Source: Bradyrhizobium sp. ORS 285
GTDB taxonomy: Bacteria; Pseudomonadota; Alphaproteobacteria; Rhizobiales; Xanthobacteraceae
Length of the DNA: 64,000 nt
Direction of reading: 5' to 3'
Assembly: GCF_900176205.1 (NCBI RefSeq)
Contig: NZ_LT859959.1
Location: 6,809,001-6,873,000 of the forward strand
The notes under the pieces were generated by a model. It searched no databases. It saw only the letters and a program-made list of their open reading frames with translations, and was not told where the DNA came from. A program made the translations under genes and the position numbers. Shown piece after piece: positions 1 to 8,920 of the stretch (positions are counted from its first letter, which is position 1; each line of letters starts with the position of its first letter).

Positions 1-742
<742 letters not shown>

Positions 743-770
743 TCAATTCCTTCGCGTTCGTCCCCGTGCG

Positions 771-1601
771 TTACTGCGACACGCCCGCAGCAGAGGCGTA
801 GGTGCTCGTGGGCGCGCTGGCGTACTTCTTCTTGGCGTCCTCGACCCAGGCAGTGAATTCCTGGTCGCTCACGACGCGCACCGCGATCGGCATGTAGGCG
901 TGGTCCTTGCCGCACAGCTCGGAGCACTGGCCGTAATACATGCCGACCTTGGTCGCCTTGAACCAGGTCTCGTTGAGGCGGCCCGGAATGGCGTCGATCT
1001 TCACGCCGAAGGACGGGATCGCCCAGGAGTGGATGACGTCTGCGCCGGTGGTCTGGACACGAACCACCTTGTTGACCGGCACGACCATCTCATTGTCGAC
1101 CGCGAGCAGGCGCGGCTTCTTGTCCTGCGCCAGCAGCGAGTCGAACTCGAACTTGCCGTTGTCGGGATACGCGTAGCTCCAGTACCACTGCTTGCCGGTC
1201 GCCTTGATCGTCAGGTCGGCCTTCGGCACGTCAAGTTCGAGGAACAACAGGCGGAACGACGGCACCGCGATCATGACCAGGATCAGCACCGGAATCAGCG
1301 TCCACGCCACTTCGATCAGCGTGTTGTGCGTGGTCCGCGACGGCACCGGATTGGCGCGCGCGTTGAACTTCACGACGACGGCAACCAGAAGCGCGAGCAC
1401 GAACAGCGTGATCAGCGTGATGATCGTCAGCAGCAGCCCGTGGAACCAGGTGATGTTCTCCATCACCGGCGTTGCGGCTTCCTGCAGCTTGTATTCCCAC
1501 GGCGCAGGCTGCCCGGTTTCAGCAAATGCCGATCCACCCGTCATGCCCGCCACGGCCAACCCCAGCAAGCAGGCGCCCAATTGGCCTTTCGACATCTTCA
1601 T
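771..1601 (-). CDS. ctaC: cytochrome c oxidase subunit II
   Basis: CuA-bearing subunit that accepts electrons from cytochrome c and passes them to subunit I. It has 276 residues: a signal peptide (about 1-28, ending GGSAFA), two transmembrane helices (about 55-80 and 95-120), then the periplasmic cupredoxin domain. CuA ligands are visible as H191 (DVIHSWAIP), C226, E228, C230, H234 and M237 (CSELCGKDHAYM). The start is supported by AAGGGAG upstream of the ATG. It lies upstream of ctaD on the same strand, the usual alphaproteobacterial order. Confidence 0.97.
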   Translation of the reverse strand: MKMSKGQLGACLLGLAVAGMTGGSAFAETGQPAPWEYKLQEAATPVMENITWFHGLLLTIITLITLFVLALLVAVVVKFNARANPVPSRTTHNTLIEVAWTLIPVLILVMIAVPSFRLLFLELDVPKADLTIKATGKQWYWSYAYPDNGKFEFDSLLAQDKKPRLLAVDNEMVVPVNKVVRVQTTGADVIHSWAIPSFGVKIDAIPGRLNETWFKATKVGMYYGQCSELCGKDHAYMPIAVRVVSDQEFTAWVEDAKKKYASAPTSTYASAAGVSQ

Positions 1602-2073
1602 GCCGTCGCGCTCCCTTCAGAACTTTCCCCCTCAGCGCCCCGCGAGTTTCGCGCGGCGCGCCGTCGATCCGCTCTCCTGACAAATGGCCTTCGGGCGGAC
1701 GCTTAGAAAAGCACCTGGGCCAGTTCACTGGAATGACGAAATCTTTCTTCTCAAACCATAATTCTTGATCTATCGCAATGCAGTCTTAAGCCGGATTTCG
1801 CGCGCAGCGTCATCCGCTACGATGAGCTAATTTTCCGGGAAATTGCCGCATGCCGTGATTTCCCGGACAACGAGCGCTTGACAGGTGTATGCTGCGATGT
1901 AGGCAACGGATCATGGCCGCTTGCGACGCTGATTCGGCGAGGCGCAGCGGCCGTGCACCGGATGCGGCCATATTTCGTATCGTTTCGTGCCGTAGGCTGG
2001 TGAGGCTGTCCTCATGACGCCATCATTGCCGTATCATGGCGTCGGATGCGCAGATCACCCACAGGAATTTGTC
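1602..2073. promoter_or_regulatory. 472-nt intergenic region between ctaC and the IalB-like gene
   Basis: The flanking genes are divergent, so this stretch must hold both promoters. It contains a local AT-rich block (about 1735-1800) unlike the GC-rich genes and a TTGACA hexamer at 1878-1883, but no convincing -10 box at 16-18 nt from it. No ORF with plausible codon use, tRNA or strong terminator hairpin was seen. Confidence 0.4.
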
Positions 2074-2700
2074 ATGGCACTGACCCGCACCAGGGTTTCA
2101 ACGGACAGGACAGCTGACATGTCAGCCCCAGCTGCGAATGACTCGCGCCGTTTGTGCCGACTCAGCGCGATCGGCGGCCGCTTCACGCGCGCCGTCGCCA
2201 TGGTCTCTGCCGCAGCGACCGCGCTCGTGGTGACCGCGACTGCAATCGGTGTGCCTCACGCCGCGCTGGCGCAGGGCGCCGTGCGCTCGGTGCATGGCGA
2301 CTGGCAGATCCGCTGCGACACGCCACCGGGCGCGCAGGCCGAGCAATGCGCTTTGATTCAGAGCGTCGTTGCCGAGGACCGCTCCAATGCCGGCCTGACG
2401 GTGATCATGCTGAAGACCGCGGACCAGAAGAGCCGGTTGATGCGCGTGGTCGCGCCGCTCGGCGTGCTGCTGCCGTCCGGCCTCGGGCTCAAGCTCGACA
2501 ACCAGGACGTCGGCCGCGCCGGCTTCGTGCGCTGCCTGCCAAACGGCTGCGTCGCCGAGGTCGTGCTGGAAGACAAGCTGCTCGGCCAGCTCAAGACGGC
2601 GAAGACCGCGACCTTCATCATCTTCGAGACGCCGGAGGAAGGCATCGGCTTCCCGCTCAGCTTGAACGGCCTCGCCGACGGGTTTGACAAGCTGCCCTGA
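2074..2700 (+). CDS. invasion-associated locus B (IalB) family protein
   Basis: Small exported protein of the IalB family, named after a Bartonella factor; the molecular function in soil alphaproteobacteria is unknown. With the ATG at 2074 it has 208 residues: a basic N-terminus, a hydrophobic Ala/Val-rich signal segment ending PHAALAQ, then the IalB core starting VHGDWQIRC. The core has two cysteine pairs (RCDTPPG...EQC and CLPNGC) that probably form disulfides. An in-frame ATG at 2014 would add 20 residues; 2074 is preferred because AGGA lies just upstream. ATG 2119 is also possible. Confidence 0.8.
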   Translation: MALTRTRVSTDRTADMSAPAANDSRRLCRLSAIGGRFTRAVAMVSAAATALVVTATAIGVPHAALAQGAVRSVHGDWQIRCDTPPGAQAEQCALIQSVVAEDRSNAGLTVIMLKTADQKSRLMRVVAPLGVLLPSGLGLKLDNQDVGRAGFVRCLPNGCVAEVVLEDKLLGQLKTAKTATFIIFETPEEGIGFPLSLNGLADGFDKLP

Positions 2701-2780
2701 CGTCGCATCGAATTGACGACGCCACCCGATGCACATTGCCGTGATCGGCTCGCGTGCTCCTGCAGCGGTCCGGCCGTCGC

Positions 2781-3281
2781 TCAGCGCGACGCGTCGAGCG
2801 CCAAGGCCATCACCAGCAGCGTCCTGTCGAAGCCGTCATCGCCCGCCTCCCGCGGCTGGACCGCCTTCAGCAGGAAGCCGGCCCTCTGGTACAGCCGGAT
2901 CGCATTGGTATTGCCGCGATAGACGTTGAGCTCGACGCGCGAGAAACCGGCGACCCGCGCTGCCTCCAGCGCCGCGTCCATCAGGCGCCGGCCGAGGCCC
3001 TGGTGCCGGAACTGCGGCAAAAGGCCCATGCCGAGCACCCCGATCCGGGCATCGATCGGCCCCGATTTGGGCGTCACATCGCACCAGCCCACCACCTCGC
3101 CGGCCGAGAGAGCGACGAATTGCGGATATCCTTCGTGGATGTTGTTCAGAATGAAGGCGCGTGTCTTATCCAGCGGCGGCGCCTGCACGAAGGACAGATA
3201 GCGCCGTTCGCGCGCGACGCAGTCCAGCGTGCGATGGAAGCTCTCGATGTGAGCGGCGGTAATGGGAACGATCTCAACCAT
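2781..3281 (-). CDS. GNAT family N-acetyltransferase
   Basis: Predicted acetyl-CoA-dependent acetyltransferase of 166 residues; the substrate cannot be read from the sequence. The acetyl-CoA loop is visible as QFRHQGLGRRL (residues 90-100), followed by the usual amphipathic helix and NVYRGNTNAIRLYQRAGF near the C-terminus. The much longer open frame to 4412 is antisense to tldD and is not coding; the real start is the ATG MVEIVPITAAH. It is convergent with the IalB-like gene and divergent from tldD (84 nt apart). Confidence 0.85.
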   Translation of the reverse strand: MVEIVPITAAHIESFHRTLDCVARERRYLSFVQAPPLDKTRAFILNNIHEGYPQFVALSAGEVVGWCDVTPKSGPIDARIGVLGMGLLPQFRHQGLGRRLMDAALEAARVAGFSRVELNVYRGNTNAIRLYQRAGFLLKAVQPREAGDDGFDRTLLVMALALDASR

Positions 3282-3365
3282 GTCAGTTCGGTAATCATCC
3301 TGCCCCTCGCGCCCCGGCGTCAAAACAACTATCTTGGAATGAACGCTCCGACAACGGATTGACCC

Positions 3366-4790
3366 ATGACAGCTCCCACCACTTCCCTGCTCGAGCGCGC
3401 CAATCTGGATCGTGATGCGGTCCGGAGCGAGGTCGCGCGGGGCTTGGCCGGCGCCGATGACGGCGAATTGTTCTTCGAATACAGCCAGACCGAGGCGCTG
3501 ACCTTCGACAACGGCCGGCTCAAGCAGGCGACCTATGACACCAGCCAGGGTTTTGGCCTGCGCGCGGTGAAGGATGATGCGGTCGGCTACGCGCATTCCT
3601 CCGACGTGTCGTTGCCGGCGCTGATGCGCGCCGCCGATGCGGTGAGCGCTGTCCGCGGCGGCTATTCCGGCACGTTCGCGAGCGCGCCGCCGCACACCAA
3701 CGTCCGCCTCTATGGTGACGACAATCCGCTCGACGCGCCGGGGTTCGAAAGCAAGGTCAAGCTGCTCGGCGAGATCGACGCCTATTTGCGCGACAAGGAT
3801 CCGCGCGTGCGCCAGGTGACGGTGAGCCTGGGTGCGACCTGGCAGGTGGTGGAAATTCTGCGGCCCGACGGCGAGAGCTATCGCGACATCCGCCCGCTGG
3901 TGCGCGTCAACGTCTCCGTCGTCGCGGGCCAGGGCGACCGCCAGGAGAGTGGCAGCAAGGGCTATGGCGGCCGCGAGGCCTATGCGCGCTTCATCGAGAC
4001 CAAGGCGTGGCGCGAGGCCGCCGACGGCGCGCTGCGCGAGGCGCTGGTCAATCTCGAATCCGTCCCCGCCCCCGCAGGCGAGATGGACGTCGTGCTCGGG
4101 GCCGGCTGGCCCGGCGTGATGCTGCATGAAGCGGTCGGCCACGGCCTGGAAGGCGACTTCAACCGAAAGAAGACCTCGGCCTTCGCCGGGCTGATGGGCA
4201 AGCCGGTCGCCGCCAAGGGCGTGACCGTAGTCGATGACGGCACCATGGCGTCGCGCCGCGGCTCGTTGTCGATCGACGACGAGGGCACGCCGACCAGCCG
4301 CACCGTGCTGATCGAGGACGGCATCCTGGTCGGCTACATGCAGGACCGCCAGAACGCGCGGCTGATGAACATGGCGCCGACCGGCAACGGCCGCCGCCAG
4401 GGCTACGCGCATGTGCCGATGCCGCGCATGACCAACACCTACATGCTGGCCGGCGAGCGCGATCCGGCCGAGATCATCGCCTCCGTCAAGAACGGCATCT
4501 ATGCCGTCAATTTCGGCGGCGGCCAGGTCGACATCACCTCGGGCAAATACGTCTTCCAGTGCACCGAGGCCTACAAGATCGAGAACGGCAAGGTCGGCGC
4601 GCCGGTGAAGGGCGCGATGCTGATCGGCAACGGCCCGACCGACCTCAACCGCATCAGTATGATCGGCAACGATCTGTCGCTCGACACCGGCATCGGCACC
4701 TGCGGCAAGAACGGCCAGGGCGTGCCGGTCGGCGTCGGACAGCCGACGCTTCGCATGGATCGCATCACGGTGGGAGGCACGGGCCGATGA
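3366..4790 (+). CDS. tldD: metalloprotease TldD
   Basis: TldD subunit of the TldD-TldE zinc metalloprotease, which in enterobacteria degrades unfolded peptides and matures some peptide antibiotics and CcdA antitoxin. It has 474 residues with the signature HEAVGHGLEGDF at residues 254-265, where H254, E255 and H259 are the expected metal/catalytic residues. C-terminal glycine-rich segments (NFGGGQVDITSGKY; GTCGKNGQGVPVGVGQPTLR) match the family. No TldE partner is adjacent. Its stop overlaps the lepB start as ATGA, so the two are translationally coupled. Confidence 0.95.
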   Translation: MTAPTTSLLERANLDRDAVRSEVARGLAGADDGELFFEYSQTEALTFDNGRLKQATYDTSQGFGLRAVKDDAVGYAHSSDVSLPALMRAADAVSAVRGGYSGTFASAPPHTNVRLYGDDNPLDAPGFESKVKLLGEIDAYLRDKDPRVRQVTVSLGATWQVVEILRPDGESYRDIRPLVRVNVSVVAGQGDRQESGSKGYGGREAYARFIETKAWREAADGALREALVNLESVPAPAGEMDVVLGAGWPGVMLHEAVGHGLEGDFNRKKTSAFAGLMGKPVAAKGVTVVDDGTMASRRGSLSIDDEGTPTSRTVLIEDGILVGYMQDRQNARLMNMAPTGNGRRQGYAHVPMPRMTNTYMLAGERDPAEIIASVKNGIYAVNFGGGQVDITSGKYVFQCTEAYKIENGKVGAPVKGAMLIGNGPTDLNRISMIGNDLSLDTGIGTCGKNGQGVPVGVGQPTLRMDRITVGGTGR

Positions 4791-5578
4791 GCCTCGACAA
4801 GATGTCCACGAGCAAGGTCAGCACCAAAGCGCCGCGCAAGGAGACGACGTGGACTGGGCAGATCGCCCAGCTCGCCGCCGTCGTCGCGGTCGTCTTCCTC
4901 GCCAAGGGCGCGATCGCCGAGCCGTTCTACGTGCCCTCGGGCTCGATGGAGCCGACGCTGCTGATCGGCGACGCGCTGCTCGCCTCCAAATTCCCGTATG
5001 GCTACGGCACGTCATCGCTGCCGATGCAGATCACCCTGCCGGAGACCGGGCGCCTGTTCGGCGAGACGCCGAAGCGCGGCGATGTCGTCGTGTTCCGCTG
5101 GCCGGGCGACACCTCGCAGGCCTGGGTCAAGCGTGTCGTCGGCCTGCCCGGCGACCGCATCCAGATGCGCCAGGGCCAGCTCTACATCAACGGACAGGCC
5201 GCCCAGCTCAAGCCGGACGGCATCGGCGACGCCGAGGACGACACCGGCCGCAACGAGCCGGCTTATCGCTACGTCGAGACGCTGCCAAACGGCGTCTCGC
5301 ATTTGATCTTCAAGATGCGCGACAACGGCCGCCTCGACAACACGCAGGAGGTGACCGTGCCAGCCGGCAAGCTGTTCGTGCTTGGCGACAACCGCGACAA
5401 CTCCGCTGACAGCCGCGTCTCGCTGCGCGACGGCGGCGTGGGCTTCTTGCCGATCGACAATCTGGTCGGCCGCGCCGATGCGGTGGTCGGCTCCTGGGAT
5501 CTCGGCTTCAAGAACCAGCCGGTCTGGGCCTGGCTGTCGGGCTTCCGGCTCGATCGGTTTTTCACCGCGGTCCGCTGA
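4787..5578 (+). CDS. lepB: signal peptidase I
   Basis: Inner-membrane endopeptidase that removes Sec and Tat signal peptides. It has 263 residues: one N-terminal membrane helix (about 24-43), then catalytic S53 in PSGSMEPTLL and the general base K115 in WVKRVVGLPGDR. The family box GDNRDNSADSR is near the C-terminus. The ATG overlaps the tldD stop (ATGA). Length and motif order fit the short alphaproteobacterial LepB type. An lepB copy outside the usual lepB-rnc-era cluster suggests this may be one of several signal peptidases; that is an inference from context only. Confidence 0.93.
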   Translation: MSLDKMSTSKVSTKAPRKETTWTGQIAQLAAVVAVVFLAKGAIAEPFYVPSGSMEPTLLIGDALLASKFPYGYGTSSLPMQITLPETGRLFGETPKRGDVVVFRWPGDTSQAWVKRVVGLPGDRIQMRQGQLYINGQAAQLKPDGIGDAEDDTGRNEPAYRYVETLPNGVSHLIFKMRDNGRLDNTQEVTVPAGKLFVLGDNRDNSADSRVSLRDGGVGFLPIDNLVGRADAVVGSWDLGFKNQPVWAWLSGFRLDRFFTAVR

Positions 5579-5591
5579 GCGGACCGCAGCC

Positions 5592-5930
5592 GTGACCTTC
5601 GACGATGTCAGGGCGCTCGCCCTGGCATGGCCGGAGGTCGAGGACGGCACGTCCTACGGCACGCCGGCGCTGAAGGTGCGCAAGAAGCTGCTGGCGCGGC
5701 TGAAGGAGGATGGGGCCAGTCTCGTCCTCCCCGGCGTTCCGCCGGACGAGCGCGCGATGCTGGTCGAGAGCCGGCCAACGCTGTTCTACTTCACCGATCA
5801 CTATCGCGATGATTCGATCGTGCTGCTGCGGCTGTCCAAGGCGCGAGTTGCTGAGGTCGAGCCGCTGTTGCGGCGGCAGTGGCGGACACTGGCGTCCAAG
5901 AAGGCGCTTGCCGCATTCGATCGCGGCTGA
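5592..5930 (+). CDS. MmcQ/YjbR family DNA-binding-like protein
   Basis: Small 112-residue protein of the MmcQ/YjbR (CyaY-like) fold family; function unknown. Typical features are TFDDVRALALAWPEVEDGTSYGTPALKVRKK at the N-terminus, the mid-protein hydrophobic FYFTDHYRDD, and a C-terminal arginine-rich helix. There is no ATG near the start; the GTG at 5592, 13 nt after the lepB stop, gives the full family N-terminus. It probably follows lepB in the same transcript. Confidence 0.8.
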   Translation: MTFDDVRALALAWPEVEDGTSYGTPALKVRKKLLARLKEDGASLVLPGVPPDERAMLVESRPTLFYFTDHYRDDSIVLLRLSKARVAEVEPLLRRQWRTLASKKALAAFDRG

Positions 5931-5997
5931 GCGCTCGTTCTTTTCCCCATCCCTCGCGAGGTGTCCCGCGATGTCCGCGTGAGCGGACGGTATTTGC

Positions 5998-6582
5998 ATG
6001 CTATCAAGGGACATGACCGAGGATGACTTCGTCACGTCAGCGCTTCGCAATCCCGTCAACGCGGCGATCATCGATGTGCTGCGCGCGACGGCGTTGCCTG
6101 ATGCGTGGGTCGTGTCGGGCTGCCTGGTGCAGACGGTCTGGAATGTGCGCACCGGACGCCCCGTCGACCACGGCATCCTCGATTACGACGTGTTCTACTT
6201 CGATCTCGACACCTCATGGGATGCCGAAGATGCGGTGATCCGGCAGGTCGCGTCCTGTCTGGCCGGGATCGATGCCAAGGTGGAAGTGCGCAACCAGGCC
6301 CGCGTCCACATCTGGTATCCGGCCAAGCACGGCCGCCCCTACCCGCCTCTGTCGCAATCGACCGCTGGCATCGATCGGTTCCTCACCGCCAACACGCAGG
6401 TCGGCCTTCGCCCTGTCGGCGACGGATACGAGCTCTATGCGCCCAAGGGCCTGGACGACATCGACCAGATGATCGTGCGGCCGAACTACACGGCCAATTT
6501 CTCGGCGGCGAACTACGCGGCCAAGGCGGAGCGGTGGAAGGCGTTGTGGCCGGAGATCCGTGTCATTACAGCCGAGGAATGA
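5998..6582 (+). CDS. nucleotidyltransferase family protein
   Basis: 194-residue protein resembling the NTP_transf_6 family of predicted nucleotidyltransferases. Visible features: an N-terminal helical part, VVSGCLVQTVWNV, then HGILDYDVFYFDLD, which carries the spaced acidic residues expected to bind metal, and HIWYPAKHG in the second half. The substrate is unknown. It starts 67 nt after the YjbR-like gene. A second ATG five codons in (MTEDDF) is an equally possible start. Confidence 0.75.
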   Translation: MLSRDMTEDDFVTSALRNPVNAAIIDVLRATALPDAWVVSGCLVQTVWNVRTGRPVDHGILDYDVFYFDLDTSWDAEDAVIRQVASCLAGIDAKVEVRNQARVHIWYPAKHGRPYPPLSQSTAGIDRFLTANTQVGLRPVGDGYELYAPKGLDDIDQMIVRPNYTANFSAANYAAKAERWKALWPEIRVITAEE

Positions 6583-6615
6583 TCCCGCGAGCGTTGCACT
6601 TGTCTCTTTCCACGC

Positions 6616-6702
6616 CGTCATGGCCGGGCCTGTTCCCGGCCATCCACGTGGGTCGGCATGCCGGGAACGACGTGGATGCCCGGGACAAGCCCGGGCATGA
6701 CG
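6616..6702. repeat. palindromic intergenic repeat, CGTCATGGCCGGG family
   Basis: Long imperfect inverted repeat: the left arm begins CGTCATGGCCGGG and ends CCATCCACG; the right arm begins CGTGGATGCCCGGG and ends GCATGACG. Each arm is itself hairpin-forming. The same family recurs at 33184-33265 and 36316-36390. It lies between the ends of two convergent genes, where it may also act as a transcript end. Confidence 0.85.
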
Positions 6703-6765
6703 GAGAAAATCATCGGAAAGATCGATCGCCGAGACGACTCCGAGTTTCCCATATCGGGTGACTGT

Positions 6766-7476
6766 CTAAATCGACGTCGTCAGCTCCGTCAGCCACGCCG
6801 GTGAGATCGCGACCAGCCACGCCTCCAGCTGCTTGTCGGCGCCGCTGAGGATCGCGACTGCGACGATGACGAACGCCGCGCCCATCAGCGTCTTGCCGAG
6901 CTTGCCGGCGGACAGCAGCCGCTCGCGGAGCCGCATCATGGTTGTCCGCGACACCATTCCAAGAACGACCAGCGGCAGGCCGGCACCAAAGCCGAATGCC
7001 AGCATCGTCAGCGTCACGCGAACGAGGTCGTGTCCCTGCGAGGCCAGCAGCGACGCGGCGCCCAGCGTTGGCCCAACACAGGGCGACCACACAGCGCCGA
7101 GCAAGAGCCCGATCATGAATTGACCGCCCGCGCCTGATGCCGCGAAGTCTTGGGAATTCCGGTCGGCCCAACGCTGCACCGGGCCGCCGGCGACGGCGAG
7201 CTGCGCCTGCCAGGACGGCACGAGCAGCACGACGCCGATCGCCAGCATGAGGACCGCCGCGACGAGGCGGAAGACGCCGGCATCGAGTCCGACGCTATTG
7301 CCAGCGAGCGCGATGAACAGTCCGATGGCGGTGAATGACAGCGCGAGTCCTGCCGCCAGCGCTAGCGCGCCGCGCGGATGCGCCGAGACCGCCGCGCCGA
7401 GCACGATCGGCACCAGCGGCAACACGCAGGGCGACAGGATCGAGAGCAGGCCTGCCACGAAGGCCAGCGCCAGCAT
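6766..7476 (-). CDS. cytochrome c biogenesis / thiol-disulfide transporter, CcdA-DsbD family
   Basis: Polytopic inner-membrane protein of 236 residues (about six helices) that moves reducing equivalents from cytoplasmic thioredoxin to the periplasm. The paired redox cysteines are in the family contexts SPCVLPLVP (C17) and SPCVGPTLG (C133), one in each half of the pseudo-duplicated fold. Its start is 6 nt downstream of the thioredoxin-like gene's stop, so the exported thioredoxin is its likely electron acceptor. It may serve cytochrome c maturation or another periplasmic reductive pathway. Confidence 0.9.
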   Translation of the reverse strand: MLALAFVAGLLSILSPCVLPLVPIVLGAAVSAHPRGALALAAGLALSFTAIGLFIALAGNSVGLDAGVFRLVAAVLMLAIGVVLLVPSWQAQLAVAGGPVQRWADRNSQDFAASGAGGQFMIGLLLGAVWSPCVGPTLGAASLLASQGHDLVRVTLTMLAFGFGAGLPLVVLGMVSRTTMMRLRERLLSAGKLGKTLMGAAFVIVAVAILSGADKQLEAWLVAISPAWLTELTTSI

Positions 7477-7482
7477 GGCGCG

Positions 7483-7884
7483 TTACAGGCTCTTGTCGAG
7501 CAGCGTGGCGATCGCGGCTTCCCTGGTGTCGCCGACGGAGCGGCCGGTCTCGCTCGCCCCCTTGAAGACGATCAGCGTCGACTGCATCTGCGCGCCAAAG
7601 CCCTTCACCACCGGCTTCTGGTCGTCGAAGTCGACGCGGAAGATCTTCAGGTCCTTGAATTTCGGATCGGCCGCGAGCTTGTCGATGATCGGCATCTGCG
7701 CCTTGCAGGTCGGGCACCAGCCGGCATGGATCTCGATCAGGATCGGCTGGCCGGCGGTCTGCGCCGCCTTGAAGGCGGCGTCTGTATAGGGCGTGGTCTC
7801 GACGGCGAAGGCCGTCCCCAGTCCGGAGAGCGCGAACGTGGCAGCCGCCGCTGCGGTGGCAAAGAACCTGCGCGAAAACATCAT
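7483..7884 (-). CDS. exported thioredoxin-family protein
   Basis: 133-residue thioredoxin-fold protein with an N-terminal signal (MMFSRRFFAT, Ala-rich segment, cleavage near GTAFA) and active site W56-CPTC-60 in HAGWCPTCKAQMP. It should act in the periplasm, reduced by the CcdA-like membrane protein encoded next to it. ATG 7884 is chosen because GGAG lies about 8 nt upstream; the longer open frame to 7941 has an arginine-rich extension with no ribosome site. The cis-Pro position reads MQSTLIVFKGA rather than a clear TP motif, a small departure from classical thioredoxin. Confidence 0.88.
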   Translation of the reverse strand: MMFSRRFFATAAAAATFALSGLGTAFAVETTPYTDAAFKAAQTAGQPILIEIHAGWCPTCKAQMPIIDKLAADPKFKDLKIFRVDFDDQKPVVKGFGAQMQSTLIVFKGASETGRSVGDTREAAIATLLDKSL

Positions 7885-8015
7885 GGCAAACTCCGATCCC
7901 TGCGTTGCGACAGGCAGCCGGCGAGAGCTCCGGCGCCGCACCTCATTTCGGATGGGACTGCCGTCCTGTTACGCGCCGACGGAGAAAATAATCCTGACGG
8001 CCAGGGTCCGACGCG

Positions 8016-8687
8016 TCAGCGAACCACGCCGGACGTGAAGCCGGCGCGACGCCGCGGCGGCTTGATCTCCTTCTTCAGGAAGCAGTGCGCCTCCTTGCCG
8101 GCATAGCCGGGCCGCGCGAAGGTCCAGGCGCGGCATTTGTTGTCGCCGGTGCAGGCCGCCTTGCAGATCTCCTCGGCGTCGGCAGCCTTCTCGTCCTTCT
8201 TGTCCGCCACCTTGGTGTCGCTGCCCTTGTCAGCGACCTTGTCGGCGGGCTTTTCGACCTTGTCGTTGGCCTTGAGATCGGTGGTCTTGATGTCGAAGCT
8301 GCGATAGTCGCCGCCGGGCCGATCGATCGAGGTCTCCACGGCATCGTTGCGGATCTCGACGACACCGGCGCCGCGTACGCCGGAGACGCAGCAATTGTCG
8401 GGCACCCGCGCCGGGACGCTGTTCTTCAGCCAGCAGACGGCGCCGGCTTCCATCACGGTCGGATAGTTGAAGCTCCAGGCGCGACAGCGCCGATCATGCT
8501 CGCACAGCAGCGCGCAATCGGCGGGATCGCCCGAGGCGATCGGCGCGCTCATGTAGTCGCCGCCGGGGCGGTCGGAATAGGTCTGTGCGGACGCGGGCGT
8601 CAGGCACAGGGCCGCGATCAGGCACGTCAGTGCCCGCAGCCATGCCCCGATGAAGCGCCCCGCGCGCCGCTGAACCATCCGACCCAT
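8016..8687 (-). CDS. PAN/Apple-domain exported protein
   Basis: About 223 residues: a signal peptide (LTCLIAALCLTPASAQ) and two PAN/Apple-like modules, one starting YSDRPGGDYMSAPI and one starting SIDRPGGDYRSFDI. The first has the cysteine pattern CALLCEHDRRCRAWSF...CWLK and the second CKAACTGDNKCRAWTF...CFLK. A lysine/aspartate-rich linker (KVADKGSDTKVADKKDEK) interrupts the second module. PAN modules bind proteins or carbohydrates; the ligand is unknown. The start is uncertain: ATG 8687 or 8678, with a longer frame from 8756. Confidence 0.8.
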   Translation of the reverse strand: MGRMVQRRAGRFIGAWLRALTCLIAALCLTPASAQTYSDRPGGDYMSAPIASGDPADCALLCEHDRRCRAWSFNYPTVMEAGAVCWLKNSVPARVPDNCCVSGVRGAGVVEIRNDAVETSIDRPGGDYRSFDIKTTDLKANDKVEKPADKVADKGSDTKVADKKDEKAADAEEICKAACTGDNKCRAWTFARPGYAGKEAHCFLKKEIKPPRRRAGFTSGVVR

Positions 8688-8885
8688 TGTTAACGCTTGT
8701 GTTTTCTTGCGTGCTTTTGGGTGGTCATTTGATCGCCACGAACCTGTATGGCGCATGAACGGCGCGGGCGTCTTGGAACAGCTCTAAGCAAAGCGCCGGC
8801 GCCTGGCCGTCGAACCGCGCAGCAGACACAAATCGCAACAAAAAGTAGATCGAGCCGTCCGCTCCAAAACCGGAAGAGAGTGCGC

Positions 8886-8910
8886 TGAACCTGCGACAAC
8901 AGCAGGTTCA
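8886..8910. terminator. hairpin downstream of gshA
   Basis: Perfect 9-bp inverted repeat TGAACCTGC / GCAGGTTCA with a 7-nt loop, 10 nt beyond the gshA stop. No U-tract follows on either strand, so it is only a candidate terminator or 3' stabilising stem. Confidence 0.4.
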
Positions 8911-8920
8911 GCCGTTCCGA

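Noticed and set aside
2781..4412. 543-codon frame continuing from the acetyltransferase through tldD
   Set aside because: Only the first 166 codons from ATG 3281 match a protein family; the rest is antisense to tldD.
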